From Anaerolineaceae bacterium (GTDB lineage Bacteria > Chloroflexota > Anaerolineae > Aggregatilineales > Phototrophicaceae): a DNA stretch of 64,000 bases. The DNA lies in assembly GCA_026708325.1 (NCBI GenBank), contig JAPOVC010000014.1:1-64000 (forward strand), in the 5' to 3' direction. Position numbers and translations under genes: made by a program. The number at the start of each line of letters is the position of its first letter. The first letter of the stretch is position 1. The notes beneath the pieces are model-generated. The model did not search any database and was not told the DNA's origin. It worked only from the letters and a program-made list of their open reading frames with translations. Of the stretch, positions 18,107 to 26,970 are shown in pieces.

Positions 18107-19504
18107 ATGCGATTGCTGCGCCGACGCCGGCGCTTGCTGCTGGTGGGGCTGGACAGCGCCAGCCCGCAGCTGGCATTTGACAGCTTCGCCAATGACCTGC
18201 CCGCTCTCGGCGCCCTGCGCCGCGGCGGCACCTGGGGCGAACTACGCTCCTGCATTCCCTGCATCACCGTGCCTGCCTGGTCCAGCATGCTCAGCGGCCG
18301 CGACCCCGGCGAACTGGGTCTCTACGGCTTCCGCCAACGTGTAGAGGGCAGCTATCGGAAGCAGCGCCTGGCCGACAGCCGCAGCCTGCGATATCCGCGC
18401 TCGCATGACCTGCCAGGCGCTGCAGGTCGCGACTGCCTGGTCATGGGCCTGCCACAGACCTGGCCGGTGCAACCCCTTCGCGGCCACCTGATCAGTGGCC
18501 CCCTGACGCCGGGCCTGGACAGCGCCTGCACCTGGCCTGCCGTCTTGCGTCAGGAACTGCGGCAACTGGCGCCGGATTACCGCTTTGATGTACCGGACTT
18601 CCGCGCCTGGGACAGGGAGCGCCTGCTGCAGACGCTTGTTGACATGGCGGAGCAGCAGCATCGCGTATTCTGTCACCTCCTGCGCACAAGGCCCTGGGAT
18701 TTCGCGCTGCAGGTTCACATGGGGCTGGACCGCGTTCAGCACGTGTTCTGGAGCGACCATGACCCTCAGCATCGTGCCCACACGCCCGGGGGGCGCTGGC
18801 AGCACGCGCTGCGCGATTTCTACGTCATGCTTGACGACGTGCTGGGCGAATTGATGAAGCTGGCCGGCGACGATTGCGACTTGCTGGTGGTCAGCGACCA
18901 CGGCGCCAAACGCATGGACGGCGGCATCTGCGTCAATGAATGGCTGTGGCGCAAGGGCTGGCTGCGTCTGAAGGGCGAACCACCGGGAGATCGGCCAAGC
19001 AGATTGGTCGATCTGGAGGTCGACTGGGCCAACACCCGCGCCTGGGCCGAGGGCGGCTACTGTGGTCGCATCTGGCTGAATGTGGCCGGCCGCGAGCCGC
19101 AGGGTTGCGTAAGCGCGGCAAAGGCGCCGGCGCTGCTGGACGAACTGGCCGCCGGCCTGCGGGCAATTCACGGGCCGGGAGGGCGTTCGCTGCCGACGCA
19201 GGTCTTCCGACCCTGCGAGATCTACCGCGAGGTTGTGGGGCTCGCGCCGGACCTGCTGGTCTACTTCGGTGACCTGCACTGGCGCGCGATCGGGACCCTG
19301 GGTCACGGGCGCAACTGGTCGCTGGAGAACGACACTGGCCCCGACGGCGCCAATCACGCCATGGAAGGGCTGTTCGTGCTGCGGGCGGCGCGGGGTCGCG
19401 GGCAGGGCGAAGTGCAGGGCCATCAACTGATGGACGTGGCGCCGACGATACTCAAGCGCCTGGGCGTCCCGCGCCCGCCGGGGATGCAGGGGCAGGTGTT
19501 GTAA
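18107..19504 (+). CDS. Alkaline phosphatase superfamily phosphodiesterase/nucleotide pyrophosphatase-like protein
   Basis: The 465-residue protein follows the type I phosphodiesterase/NPP pattern: LLLVGLDSASP (Asp16), CITVPAWSSMLSG with Thr54 as likely nucleophile, HMGLDRVQHVFW, VVSDHGAKRM (Asp/His ligands) and NHAMEGLFVL near the C-terminus. No signal peptide is seen apart from a basic N-terminus, so it is probably cytosolic. It begins 4 bases after sat-cysC and is surely in the same operon. A role in hydrolysing a sulfated nucleotide such as APS, PAPS or PAP is tempting but only an inference; members of this family also act on phosphonates and phosphoglycerates. It converges on the DUF4926 gene with a 6-base gap. 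Confidence 0.85.
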   Translation: MRLLRRRRRLLLVGLDSASPQLAFDSFANDLPALGALRRGGTWGELRSCIPCITVPAWSSMLSGRDPGELGLYGFRQRVEGSYRKQRLADSRSLRYPRSHDLPGAAGRDCLVMGLPQTWPVQPLRGHLISGPLTPGLDSACTWPAVLRQELRQLAPDYRFDVPDFRAWDRERLLQTLVDMAEQQHRVFCHLLRTRPWDFALQVHMGLDRVQHVFWSDHDPQHRAHTPGGRWQHALRDFYVMLDDVLGELMKLAGDDCDLLVVSDHGAKRMDGGICVNEWLWRKGWLRLKGEPPGDRPSRLVDLEVDWANTRAWAEGGYCGRIWLNVAGREPQGCVSAAKAPALLDELAAGLRAIHGPGGRSLPTQVFRPCEIYREVVGLAPDLLVYFGDLHWRAIGTLGHGRNWSLENDTGPDGANHAMEGLFVLRAARGRGQGEVQGHQLMDVAPTILKRLGVPRPPGMQGQVL

Positions 19505-19510
19505 CGTCTG

Positions 19511-19741
19511 TCAGGACGCGGCGGGCTGGCTCTCGGTCACTGGTCGGATCTTTTCGGCGTTTACCCAGGCGACGCCAATTGTGCTGCCGTCCTCTTCAAA
19601 GAACTCGACAGCGTAAGCCGCGCCGTTTTCGTAGATTTCGACGACCGCGCCACGGTCACCGGCGCGCAAGTCGCGATCCAGAAACTGCCCCTGTGCGGGA
19701 AGGTCAACGACAAGTGCACAGGACTTGTACAGCGGAATCAT
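19511..19741 (-). CDS. DUF4926 domain protein
   Basis: This 76-residue protein matches the small beta-barrel DUF4926 pattern: ALVVDLPAQG at the start, LRAGDRGAVVEIYENG in the middle, and AYAVEFFEEDGSTIGVAWV near the end (SH3/KOW-like spacing of Gly and Val). DUF4926 genes often adjoin DUF6883 genes. Here it overlaps the upstream DUF6883 gene by 4 bases (ATGA-type), so the two are translated together. The function of the family is not established; the pairing looks like a small two-gene module such as toxin-antitoxin or toxin-immunity, but that remains a guess. Confidence 0.8.
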   Translation of the reverse strand: MIPLYKSCALVVDLPAQGQFLDRDLRAGDRGAVVEIYENGAAYAVEFFEEDGSTIGVAWVNAEKIRPVTESQPAAS

Positions 19742-20100
19742 TTTTGCCTCTTACGTCCGCGCGGATATGCAGTAACCAGCCTTGGCTCAAGATCGCCCCA
19801 TCGGATTTCCCACACCGTGCGGACAAATGCCTCGCGCCCATCGGCCATCTGCATCGCTCCTTCCAGCACATAGTATATCCCGCGCGGGTTACTTGTGGTA
19901 CCTGTAACCTCACACTCCAGCGCATGGCGCAGCAGGGCCGCGTGTAATTCCCGCCAATTTGACAGGGAAAAGCCGAAATCCATGAAGAATCTCGCCTTCG
20001 GGCCACCGTGGACATGCTCGAGGGCGAGCAGATAGTCCACCAGCTTTCCCCGCTCGACTTGCGCGCGATCGGCGTTGGGCAGTTTCACTGCGGGAGGCAA
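19738..20100 (-). CDS. DUF6883 domain protein
   Basis: The 120-residue protein has the DUF6883 pattern: KLPNADRAQVERGKLVDYLL at its start, HGGPKARFF, NWRELHAALLRHA and a C-terminal AFVRTVWEIRWGDLEPRLVTAYP. The likely start is a TTG at 20100; a GTG four codons further (20088) is possible. DUF6883 domains also occur at the C-termini of polymorphic toxin-like proteins, which supports a toxin-like role. Its stop overlaps the DUF4926 start by 4 bases. A 75-base gap separates it from the ATPase stop upstream, so it may have its own promoter; I see no clear one there. Confidence 0.8.
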   Translation of the reverse strand: MPPAVKLPNADRAQVERGKLVDYLLALEHVHGGPKARFFMDFGFSLSNWRELHAALLRHALECEVTGTTSNPRGIYYVLEGAMQMADGREAFVRTVWEIRWGDLEPRLVTAYPRGRKRQK

Positions 20101-20175
20101 CCTTCAGGCGCGTCGAGGTTGACCTTGCCCGTCTTGCTGCGGTGGATAGAAGGTTTCAACGAGAGCAATTGTAGC

Positions 20176-23139
20176 TCAAGACGCTTTGAATGAATCGCCA
20201 GCCTCAATCTGCGGTGCCGGAAACAACAACTTCTGCAACTCCACGGCCACCAGCACCAGCGAGGCCATGACGACCGAGACCAGCATCTGCAGGGGCGGGA
20301 TGGCGGCCGTCTCGAAGATCGGTTGCAGGGCCGGGACGTAGATGACCAGCAGCTGCAGCAGGGCGGTCAGGGCGATGGCGGCCGGCAGCAGCAGATTCTT
20401 GCGGAAGCCGACGCGGAAGAGCGAGAGTCGCTCGCCGGCGTGGATCGCCATGACAGCGAACATCTGCGTCATGGCCAGCACTGTGAAGGCGATGCTGCGC
20501 GGTATGCGTTCGGCGGAGGCCAGCAGACCTTCGCCGCCGCCCTCAGCAATCGCGTCCCCTGGTTTCAGCCATTGGGCGATGCGCTGCTCCGGCGAAAAGG
20601 CGTCCCAGTCCGGCGGAATCAGGGAGGGGTCAACAATCGGCTGCAGGTCGGACGCCAGCATGAACTCGAGGCCGAGGGTCTCGCTGAAGGGCTGCATTCC
20701 CAGCGAGGTGTAACCCCAGACGTAGCTCAGCAGGGTCAGAATGGCGATTAGCACGCCGATGCGCAGGATGAATTTGCCGGTGCCGCCGGCGAGGATGCTT
20801 TCGTCGCGCGCACGCGGTTTGCGGCGCATGACGTCCTCTTCGCCCGGTTCGAAACCGAGGGCAATGGCCGGCAGTCCGTCGGTGACGAGATTGACCCAGA
20901 GGATCTGGATGGCCAGCAGCGGAATCTTGAGGCCGATAATCAGGGCGACGAACATCACCAGGATTTCGCCGACGTTGCAACTGAGCAGGTAGCGCACGAA
21001 CTTGCGGATGTTGTCGTAAATGACGCGGCCTTCCTCGACCGCGCGCACAATCGAGGCGAAGTTGTCGTCGGTGAGCACCATCTCGGCGGCGCCCTTGCTG
21101 ACGTCGGTGCCGGTGATGCCCATGGCGATGCCGATGTCGGCCTGTTTCAGCGCCGGGGCGTCGTTGACGCCGTCGCCGGTCATGGCCACTGTCTCGCCCT
21201 GCGCCTGCAGGACCTGCACCAGACGCAGCTTGTGGGTCGGCGACACGCGCGCGAAGGTGGAGCTGTGCCCCAGTTTTTCGCGCAATTGGTCGTCGTCCAT
21301 GCCGTCCAGTTCGCTGCCGGTCACGGCTTCTCCGTCCGGGCCCAGAATGCCAAGATCGCGGGCGATGGCCTGGGCTGTCAGGGCGTGATCGCCGGTGATC
21401 ATGATAGAGCGCAGCCCGGCGCCGCGGGCGGTATCGACGGCCATGCGCGCCTCGGGTCGGGCGGGGTCGACGATGCCGACCAGCGCCAGCAGCGAGAGGT
21501 CACGCTCGATTTCCGGCGTCAGGGTATCCGGCACCGCGTCCAGCGCGCGCCAGGCGACGCCGATGACGCGCAGTCCCTGCTGCGCCATGTCGTCGATGGT
21601 CTTGCGCCAAATGGCGCGACGGCCGTCGTCCAGCGCCTGCGAGCCCTGCGGGGTTGTCTCCCGCGTGGCCCAGTCCAGCAACTGGTCGGGCGCGCCCTTG
21701 GTGATGGCGATGAACGCGGTGTTTGGGAAGATGGCGGCCTCAAGTTCGCTGCGGACTTCATGGACCGTGGTCATGGCCTTGCGTTCGCTGCTGAAGGGCA
21801 ATTCAGCGACGCGGGGGAGGTCGCGCTCCAGTTCCTCCCGCGTGATGCCGGCCTTGCGCGCGGCGACCAGCAAGGCGCCCTCGGTCGTGTCACCGACCAC
21901 ATTCAGGGCTGCCCCGTCGTCAACCGCTTCCAGGTAGGCGTTGGTGGAAAGCGAGATGGCCTGGATGACGCGGATGACGTCCCGGTCGGCGCGGGGCTCG
22001 TCCGGACGCAGCGTCTCCGCCGTCAGGGGCTCACCTTCACCGGGGCGAATGTCGCCCTCGACGTTGTAGCCGATGCCGCTGATGACGAGGGCCTCATGTC
22101 GGGGCAGGGCGATGTCGGTGACGGTCATCTCGTTGCGGGTGAGCGTGCCGGTCTTGTCCGAGCAGATGACGGTCACCGAGCCGAGGGTCTCCACGGCGGG
22201 CAGGCGGCGGATCAGGGCGTTGTTGCGCACCATGCGGGCCGCGCCGAGGGAGAGGCTGATGGTGATGAGGGCCGGAAGGCCTTCGGGCACGGCGGCTACC
22301 GCCAGACTGATGGAGGTGAGGAACATTTGCTGCAGGGGGATGCCGCGCAGCAGGCCGGCGATGAAAACCAGCAGCACCACGACGGCGGCCGCTATGGCCA
22401 GGGTCTGGCCCAAACGGTTCAGGCGGCGCTGCAGCGGCGTAATGCCGCGCTCGACCTGCAGCAGCATGGCGGCAATGTTGCCCAGTTCGGTGTTCAGACC
22501 GGTCTGTGTGACGGCCATGACGCCGCGGCCGTAGTTGACCGAAGTGCCCATCCAGACCATGTTGGCGCGGTCGCCCAGGGGGATGTCCCCTGCACCCGTC
22601 AGAACGGCAGTCTGTTTTTCCACCGGGATGGACTCACCGGTGAGGGCGGCTTCCTCGACCTGAAGATTGACCGACTCGATCAGGCGGCCATCGGCGGGCA
22701 CGCGGTCGCCCTCCTGCAGCAGCACGACGTCGCCGGGCACCAGGTCTTCTGCGCTGATTTGCTGGACTTCACCGCGGCGGCGGACGCGCACCAGCGGGAC
22801 CTGCAGGGCGCCGAGAGCGGCCAGCGCCTGTTCGGCGCGATACTCCTGGCTTATGCCCAGCGCGGCGTTCAGCAGGACGATTGCCAGAATCACGACCACG
22901 TCCTTGACGTCGCCGAGAAACCAGGAGATGCCGGCAGCGACCAACAGAATGACGACCATCAGATCTCTGAACTGGCCCAGAATCAGTTGCAGCCAGTTGA
23001 TGCCCTGGTCGGATGGCAGGGCATTGGGGCCATGCTCGGTCAGCCGCTGCGCGACGTCGGCGTCTGCCAGACCATTGGCAGCGTCAACGTCAAGCGCAGC
23101 CAGAGACTGCGCCACATCGAGTCTGGCGTAATCGCGCAT
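20176..23139 (-). CDS. Calcium-translocating P-type ATPase (P2A-like cation ATPase)
   Basis: The 987-residue protein is a full P2-type cation pump: cation-ATPase N-terminal domain (1-75), actuator with LTGES (166-170), PEGLP in M4 (285-289), phosphorylation motif DKTGT (Asp328), N-domain with TEGALL (419-424) and KGAP (481-484), hinge TGDGVND (654-660), and six C-terminal helices. In M6, NLVTDGLPA (750-758) is the form seen in SERCA-type calcium pumps, suggesting calcium or manganese export. A short loop of about 60 residues near 815-880 is longer than usual. Its N-domain is homologous to the N-terminal half of the NusB fusion at 12771. An 89-base gap separates it from korB upstream. Confidence 0.93.
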   Translation of the reverse strand: MRDYARLDVAQSLAALDVDAANGLADADVAQRLTEHGPNALPSDQGINWLQLILGQFRDLMVVILLVAAGISWFLGDVKDVVVILAIVLLNAALGISQEYRAEQALAALGALQVPLVRVRRRGEVQQISAEDLVPGDVVLLQEGDRVPADGRLIESVNLQVEEAALTGESIPVEKQTAVLTGAGDIPLGDRANMVWMGTSVNYGRGVMAVTQTGLNTELGNIAAMLLQVERGITPLQRRLNRLGQTLAIAAAVVVLLVFIAGLLRGIPLQQMFLTSISLAVAAVPEGLPALITISLSLGAARMVRNNALIRRLPAVETLGSVTVICSDKTGTLTRNEMTVTDIALPRHEALVISGIGYNVEGDIRPGEGEPLTAETLRPDEPRADRDVIRVIQAISLSTNAYLEAVDDGAALNVVGDTTEGALLVAARKAGITREELERDLPRVAELPFSSERKAMTTVHEVRSELEAAIFPNTAFIAITKGAPDQLLDWATRETTPQGSQALDDGRRAIWRKTIDDMAQQGLRVIGVAWRALDAVPDTLTPEIERDLSLLALVGIVDPARPEARMAVDTARGAGLRSIMITGDHALTAQAIARDLGILGPDGEAVTGSELDGMDDDQLREKLGHSSTFARVSPTHKLRLVQVLQAQGETVAMTGDGVNDAPALKQADIGIAMGITGTDVSKGAAEMVLTDDNFASIVRAVEEGRVIYDNIRKFVRYLLSCNVGEILVMFVALIIGLKIPLLAIQILWVNLVTDGLPAIALGFEPGEEDVMRRKPRARDESILAGGTGKFILRIGVLIAILTLLSYVWGYTSLGMQPFSETLGLEFMLASDLQPIVDPSLIPPDWDAFSPEQRIAQWLKPGDAIAEGGGEGLLASAERIPRSIAFTVLAMTQMFAVMAIHAGERLSLFRVGFRKNLLLPAAIALTALLQLLVIYVPALQPIFETAAIPPLQMLVSVVMASLVLVAVELQKLLFPAPQIEAGDSFKAS

Positions 23140-23228
23140 CAGGGTGGCCTTTCAGACGTGACTAAAGGTCAAGGTACGCCGGCATGCCGACAGGGCCTGA
23201 CATGAAAGCGGAGCCCCTTGTACGCGGC

Positions 23229-24275
23229 CTACATCATGGACTGCATCAGATTGTCGAGCGCTTCACGTGGGGGCCGCAGCATGTCGTCGGGCAATTGCGT
23301 CAGGGGCCTGTCGCTGAGGTTCTCGCTCTCGGCAAGAGTCATCCGGGGCTCCTCGTAATAGAGCAGCCCGGTCAACAACAGGTTGTCCATGCGGGCTTCC
23401 TCAAGCAGCTGGATGGCCTGTACGCGCTGGCGCGGGTCGTAGTCCCGGTCGGTCTTCTTGAGGCGGACGACTGTACCATCGTGCATGGGCACGTCAATGA
23501 TCTGGCCCGCTTCATAGTCCTCGATCATGATTTCCTCGCGCTCTTCAACGAAGTCCGGCGCGAGCAAGTCGATGTCGTGCAGGGGAATCTCGTGTTCCCT
23601 GCCGTAAGGGTAGCTCTTGGTCGAATCCGGAGCGTTGTTGAAGGTGACGCAGGGGCTGACGATATCGAGAACCGCCGTGCCCTTGTGTGCAATGGAGGCC
23701 TTGAGCAGGGCCTGCACCTGTCCGGGATCGCCGGAAAAGCTGCGGCCTACAAATGTGCAATTGCTGACGATTGCTTCCAGTGCCAGGTCGATGGGAGGCA
23801 GGTCGTTGTCGCCGTAGTACCTCAGAAACTGGCCCTCATCCGCAGTGGCGGAGAACTGGCCCTTGGTGAGGCCGTAGACGCCGTTGTTTTCGATGATGTA
23901 GACCATGGGCACGTTGCGACGCAGCAGATGTTTGTACTGGCCGAGGCCGATGCTGCCCGTGTCGCCATCGCCGCTCACGCCCATCGCGACCAGTTCGTTG
24001 TTGACGGTGGTGGCGCCGGTGACGACCGAGGGCATGCGGCCGTGAATCGCGTTAAAGGCGTGCGCGCGACCCAGGAAATAGGCGGGAGTCTTGCTGGAGC
24101 AGCCGATGCCGCTCATTTTGATCACGTTGTGTTGTTCCAGACCCAGTTCGTAGGCGATGCGGATAATCTGGTTGCTGATCGAATCATGGCCGCAGCCGGG
24201 GCAAAGCGTACTCTTGCCGCCCCGGTAGTCGTTCCGGCTGAGGCCGAGCGCGTTAGTACGTGCGTTCCTGGGCAT
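23229..24275 (-). CDS. korB: 2-oxoacid:ferredoxin oxidoreductase, beta subunit (KorB-like)
   Basis: Thiamine-diphosphate subunit that decarboxylates 2-oxoglutarate (or another 2-oxoacid) to the acyl-CoA and passes electrons via a 4Fe-4S cluster to ferredoxin. From the ATG at 24275 it has 348 residues. CPGCGH (Cys25, Cys28) and Cys59 are cluster ligands, GDGDTGSIG (102-110) and IENNGVYGLTKGQ (128-140) form the ThDP site. LTKGQ is more typical of KorB/2-oxoglutarate enzymes than pyruvate enzymes. The longest frame begins at 24314, but the ATG at 24275 (overlapping korA by 23 bases) matches family starts. Substrate assignment is moderately sure. Confidence 0.9.
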   Translation of the reverse strand: MPRNARTNALGLSRNDYRGGKSTLCPGCGHDSISNQIIRIAYELGLEQHNVIKMSGIGCSSKTPAYFLGRAHAFNAIHGRMPSVVTGATTVNNELVAMGVSGDGDTGSIGLGQYKHLLRRNVPMVYIIENNGVYGLTKGQFSATADEGQFLRYYGDNDLPPIDLALEAIVSNCTFVGRSFSGDPGQVQALLKASIAHKGTAVLDIVSPCVTFNNAPDSTKSYPYGREHEIPLHDIDLLAPDFVEEREEIMIEDYEAGQIIDVPMHDGTVVRLKKTDRDYDPRQRVQAIQLLEEARMDNLLLTGLLYYEEPRMTLAESENLSDRPLTQLPDDMLRPPREALDNLMQSMM

Positions 24276-26121
24276 TGTGGCCTTGCTCCATGCTGAGAAT
24301 GTTTTCATAGACAAAGCGGGGCGTCATGGGCAGACCGTCGCCCAGCGCCAGTGACTTCACGTGGCTGTTGTCCTGTGGCATGTCGATGCGGATGAGGCTG
24401 GTCATCTGGCCGTCGAAGTTGTTCTCGACCACGTATATGCGATCGTGCTGCTCAATGAACGTGATGACTTCGGGTTTGAGCGGCAGGGCGCGGATGCGAA
24501 GGTAACTGGTGTCGATGCCGTCGGCGCGCAAGCGATCGCGCGCTTCCTGCACGGCCGGATCGTTGGAACCATAGCTGACGATTCCGATGCGCAGTCCCGG
24601 GCTGGTCTCGATTTCCGGCGCAGGCACCAGCGTTCGCGCCGTCTCGAATTTGCGTCGCAGGCGCTCCATGTTCTCGACCCAGTCGTCGCTGCGTTCGCTG
24701 TATTCCCCCTTGTCGTTGTGGCCGGTGCCCCGGGTGAAATAGGCCGCGCGGGGATGGTCCGTGCCTGGTAGCGTACGCCAGGCGATTCCGTCCTTGTCGT
24801 AGTCGCGATACCGGTACCATTCGCCCCTTTCAGCAAAGAACTCCTCAAGACCGATCTTGTCGAGCGTCTTGCCCCGATTGATGGGCCGGTCGGGGTACTC
24901 GAAGGGCTCGGACATCCAGTTGTTCATGCCAATGTCCAGGTCGCTGAGGACGAAGACCGGCGTTTGCAGGGTGTCGGCAAGGTCAAAGGATTTCCAGCCG
25001 AACTCGAAACATTCGTCCGGGTCTCGCGGCAAAAGCACGACCTGCTGGCTGTCGCCATGGCCCAGGAAACTGGTGAAGAGGATGTCGCCCTGGCTGGTGC
25101 GCGTCGGCAGACCGGTACTGGGGCCCATGCGGGTGATATCCCAGATGACCACTGGAATCTCTGCGATGTAGGCGAGGCCGGCAAATTCCGACATCAGGCT
25201 GATGCCCGGGCCGCTGGTGGAAGTCAGGGCGCGCGCGCCCGCCCAGCCGGCGCCGACGACCATGCCGATGGCGGCGATTTCATCCTCGGCCTGGATGACC
25301 GCCACAGTATCCTTTTCGCTTTCGGGGTCCTTGCGCAAATGGCGATAGCCCAGCAGGGCGTCAATCAGACTGGTTGAGGGGGTAATGGGATACCAGGAGG
25401 CGAAGGTGACGCCGCCAAAGATGGCGCCCAGCGCCGCGGCCTCGTTGCCCGTGATGAGAATCTTGCCTTCAGTCAGGTTCATGGGCGCGAAACGGTAGGG
25501 GTCCTGCTTGACCAGGTTGTCGCGGGCCCACTCCCAGGCGGCCTCGATGATTTCGAAATTCATGTTGACGGCGCCGGCCTTGCCGCGGAACTGGTCCGAC
25601 AGTGCCCTGTGCACCTGGTCCAGCGGGATTTCAAAGAGCCAGGCGACGACGCCAACATAGACCATGTTGCCGACCTGTTCGCGCCTCGCCGACGGGATCT
25701 TGAACTGGCGGATGGTCTCCTTCACCGGAATCTCGTACCAGATAATGTCATCGCGGGTACGGCCCCACTTCCACTCCTGAGGAAGAATGACGACACCACC
25801 TTCCGGCAGGTCGGCAATGTCCTCGGCGGCCGTGAGTTCGTTCATGGCGATGGCAATTTCGGTGGTGTCGCGCCGCGCGATGTAGCCTTCGCTGCTGACG
25901 CGGATCGTGTACCAGGTGGGCAGGCCCTTGATATTCGAGGGGAAGAGGTTCTTGCCGTTGACCGGGATGCCCATGTGGAACAGGGACCGCACCAGGACGC
26001 TGTTGGAAGTCTGGCTGCCGGAGCCGTTTTTCGTGGCTACCATGAACGCGAAGTCATTGACCTGGCTTTCGCGCTCTTCGGCCAGAAACTCTGTACCCTG
26101 CTGAATCTCTGCGATACTCAT
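24253..26121 (-). CDS. korA: 2-oxoacid:acceptor oxidoreductase, fused gamma-alpha subunit (KorA-like)
   Basis: The 622-residue protein joins the gamma domain (about 20-190: FAFMVATKNGSGSQTSNSVL, FPSNIKGLPTWY) to the alpha domain (about 215-610) that begins ILITGNEAAALGAI and contains FASWYPITPST, the CoA/2-oxoacid-binding YPITP motif. Alpha and beta subunits form the (alpha-gamma)2 beta2 enzyme of the Mycobacterium KorAB type. No separate ferredoxin-like delta subunit is nearby. The start ATG has no clear Shine-Dalgarno; the preceding 64-base gap to the GntR gene contains a small GGCGC/GCGCC hairpin at 26130-26144. GntR-korA-korB read in one direction and probably form one operon. Confidence 0.92.
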   Translation of the reverse strand: MSIAEIQQGTEFLAEERESQVNDFAFMVATKNGSGSQTSNSVLVRSLFHMGIPVNGKNLFPSNIKGLPTWYTIRVSSEGYIARRDTTEIAIAMNELTAAEDIADLPEGGVVILPQEWKWGRTRDDIIWYEIPVKETIRQFKIPSARREQVGNMVYVGVVAWLFEIPLDQVHRALSDQFRGKAGAVNMNFEIIEAAWEWARDNLVKQDPYRFAPMNLTEGKILITGNEAAALGAIFGGVTFASWYPITPSTSLIDALLGYRHLRKDPESEKDTVAVIQAEDEIAAIGMVVGAGWAGARALTSTSGPGISLMSEFAGLAYIAEIPVVIWDITRMGPSTGLPTRTSQGDILFTSFLGHGDSQQVVLLPRDPDECFEFGWKSFDLADTLQTPVFVLSDLDIGMNNWMSEPFEYPDRPINRGKTLDKIGLEEFFAERGEWYRYRDYDKDGIAWRTLPGTDHPRAAYFTRGTGHNDKGEYSERSDDWVENMERLRRKFETARTLVPAPEIETSPGLRIGIVSYGSNDPAVQEARDRLRADGIDTSYLRIRALPLKPEVITFIEQHDRIYVVENNFDGQMTSLIRIDMPQDNSHVKSLALGDGLPMTPRFVYENILSMEQGHNAQERTY

Positions 26122-26185
26122 GTCATGTTGGCGCCAAAAGCGCCCGGCTCCTTTTCTGCTCCTGGCAGTCCCTGGCGGTTTCCCG

Positions 26186-26911
26186 TCATCCTGCGACGCC
26201 GGTCAGGGCATTTTCCCCTGTGACGGAAACGCGCTGCCTGCGCGGGGGATAACGCAGCAACTCCGTGTGCTTCCGAAAGTGTTCGCGCGCAGCCTCGAAA
26301 TCTCCGGCGCGGATGGCCTTCAGGATCCGCCCGTGATAGTCCCAGACGGTTTGCAGGTAGTCGTAATCGGCGTAACGGTTGATCTCGATGGCGTCGTAGG
26401 CGTCCCAGTAGGCCTCCAGCAGGCCCGTGACAAAGGGGTTCTGCAGATGGCGGAAAATACCCAGGTGAAACTCCCGGTGTTCCTGATTGGGAATCTGGAT
26501 CCACTCTTCGTCGTCCAGCTTGGCGCGCGCCCGCGCCATGCAGTCCTCCAGCGCGGCCAGGTCATCCTCATCAAGCAGGACACAGGCCTCATCCCAAAAG
26601 GCCAGTTCAATGTGCTGGCGGAGTTCGCTGAACAATTCAAAATTGCCTTCGTCCATGGCCAGGGCGAAGAACAGGGCCAGGCGGACCGCCGGTGTGAAGC
26701 GCCAGTCCCGCAGACGCATGCCCATACCTGCGCGCACCTCGACCAGGCCAAGGCTGCGCGCAACCTCCAGTTGTTCGCGTACCTTGCTGGTGCTGATGCC
26801 CAGCAGTTCCTCCCCCTGCAGTTCGCTTATCGTCGGCAGGCGGTCTCCAGGGCGGAAGCGCCCGCTGGCGAGGAATTCCAGGAGTTCGGAGTCAATGTCG
26901 AGCCGTGCCAT
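26186..26911 (-). CDS. GntR-family (FadR/FCD subfamily) transcriptional regulator
   Basis: The 241-residue protein has an N-terminal winged helix (about 5-70, RPGDRLPTISELQ and LEVARSLGLVEVR) and a C-terminal all-helical FCD ligand domain. The metal-binding histidines of FCD proteins are at expected places: EHREFH (His149), DYHGRIL (His193) and RKHTELL (His215). FCD domains sense small carboxylates. It precedes korA and korB in the same direction, so it likely controls them as well as itself. A near-perfect palindrome lies 34 bases before its start (see 26945-26966). The ligand may be a 2-oxoacid, but this is inference. Confidence 0.9.
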   Translation of the reverse strand: MARLDIDSELLEFLASGRFRPGDRLPTISELQGEELLGISTSKVREQLEVARSLGLVEVRAGMGMRLRDWRFTPAVRLALFFALAMDEGNFELFSELRQHIELAFWDEACVLLDEDDLAALEDCMARARAKLDDEEWIQIPNQEHREFHLGIFRHLQNPFVTGLLEAYWDAYDAIEINRYADYDYLQTVWDYHGRILKAIRAGDFEAAREHFRKHTELLRYPPRRQRVSVTGENALTGVAG

Positions 26912-26944
26912 GGTCGTCGTCGTCCAGTTCCAGATGCCCTGCGA

Positions 26945-26966
26945 TTAATCAGATAAATCCGATTAA
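26945..26966. promoter_or_regulatory. Palindromic operator candidate for the GntR regulator
   Basis: A 22-base imperfect palindrome with 9 of 11 paired positions complementary (18 of 22 bases). Its outer arms are TTAATC and GATTAA and the core repeats GAT/ATC. It lies between the proposed -10 box (26971-26976) and the regulator start (26911), where a bound dimer would overlap the transcription start. Consistent with autoregulation by a FadR-type dimer; the exact operator rule is unproven. Confidence 0.6.
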
Positions 26967-26970
26967 CATG

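Noticed and set aside
23180..23189. CGGCATGCCG palindrome in the gap before the P-type ATPase
   Set aside because: Ten bases and self-complementary by composition in GC-rich DNA; no matching second copy or promoter.
21232..23205. Long open frame on the + strand opposite the P-type ATPase (about 650 codons)
   Set aside because: It has no recognisable domain, contains His/Gln/Gly-rich antisense composition, and mirrors a clear ATPase gene on the other strand. GC-rich antisense frames are common here.
26130..26144. GGCGC/GCGCC hairpin between the GntR gene and korA as a terminator
   Set aside because: Stem is only 5 bases and no T-run follows; the gene order favours read-through.
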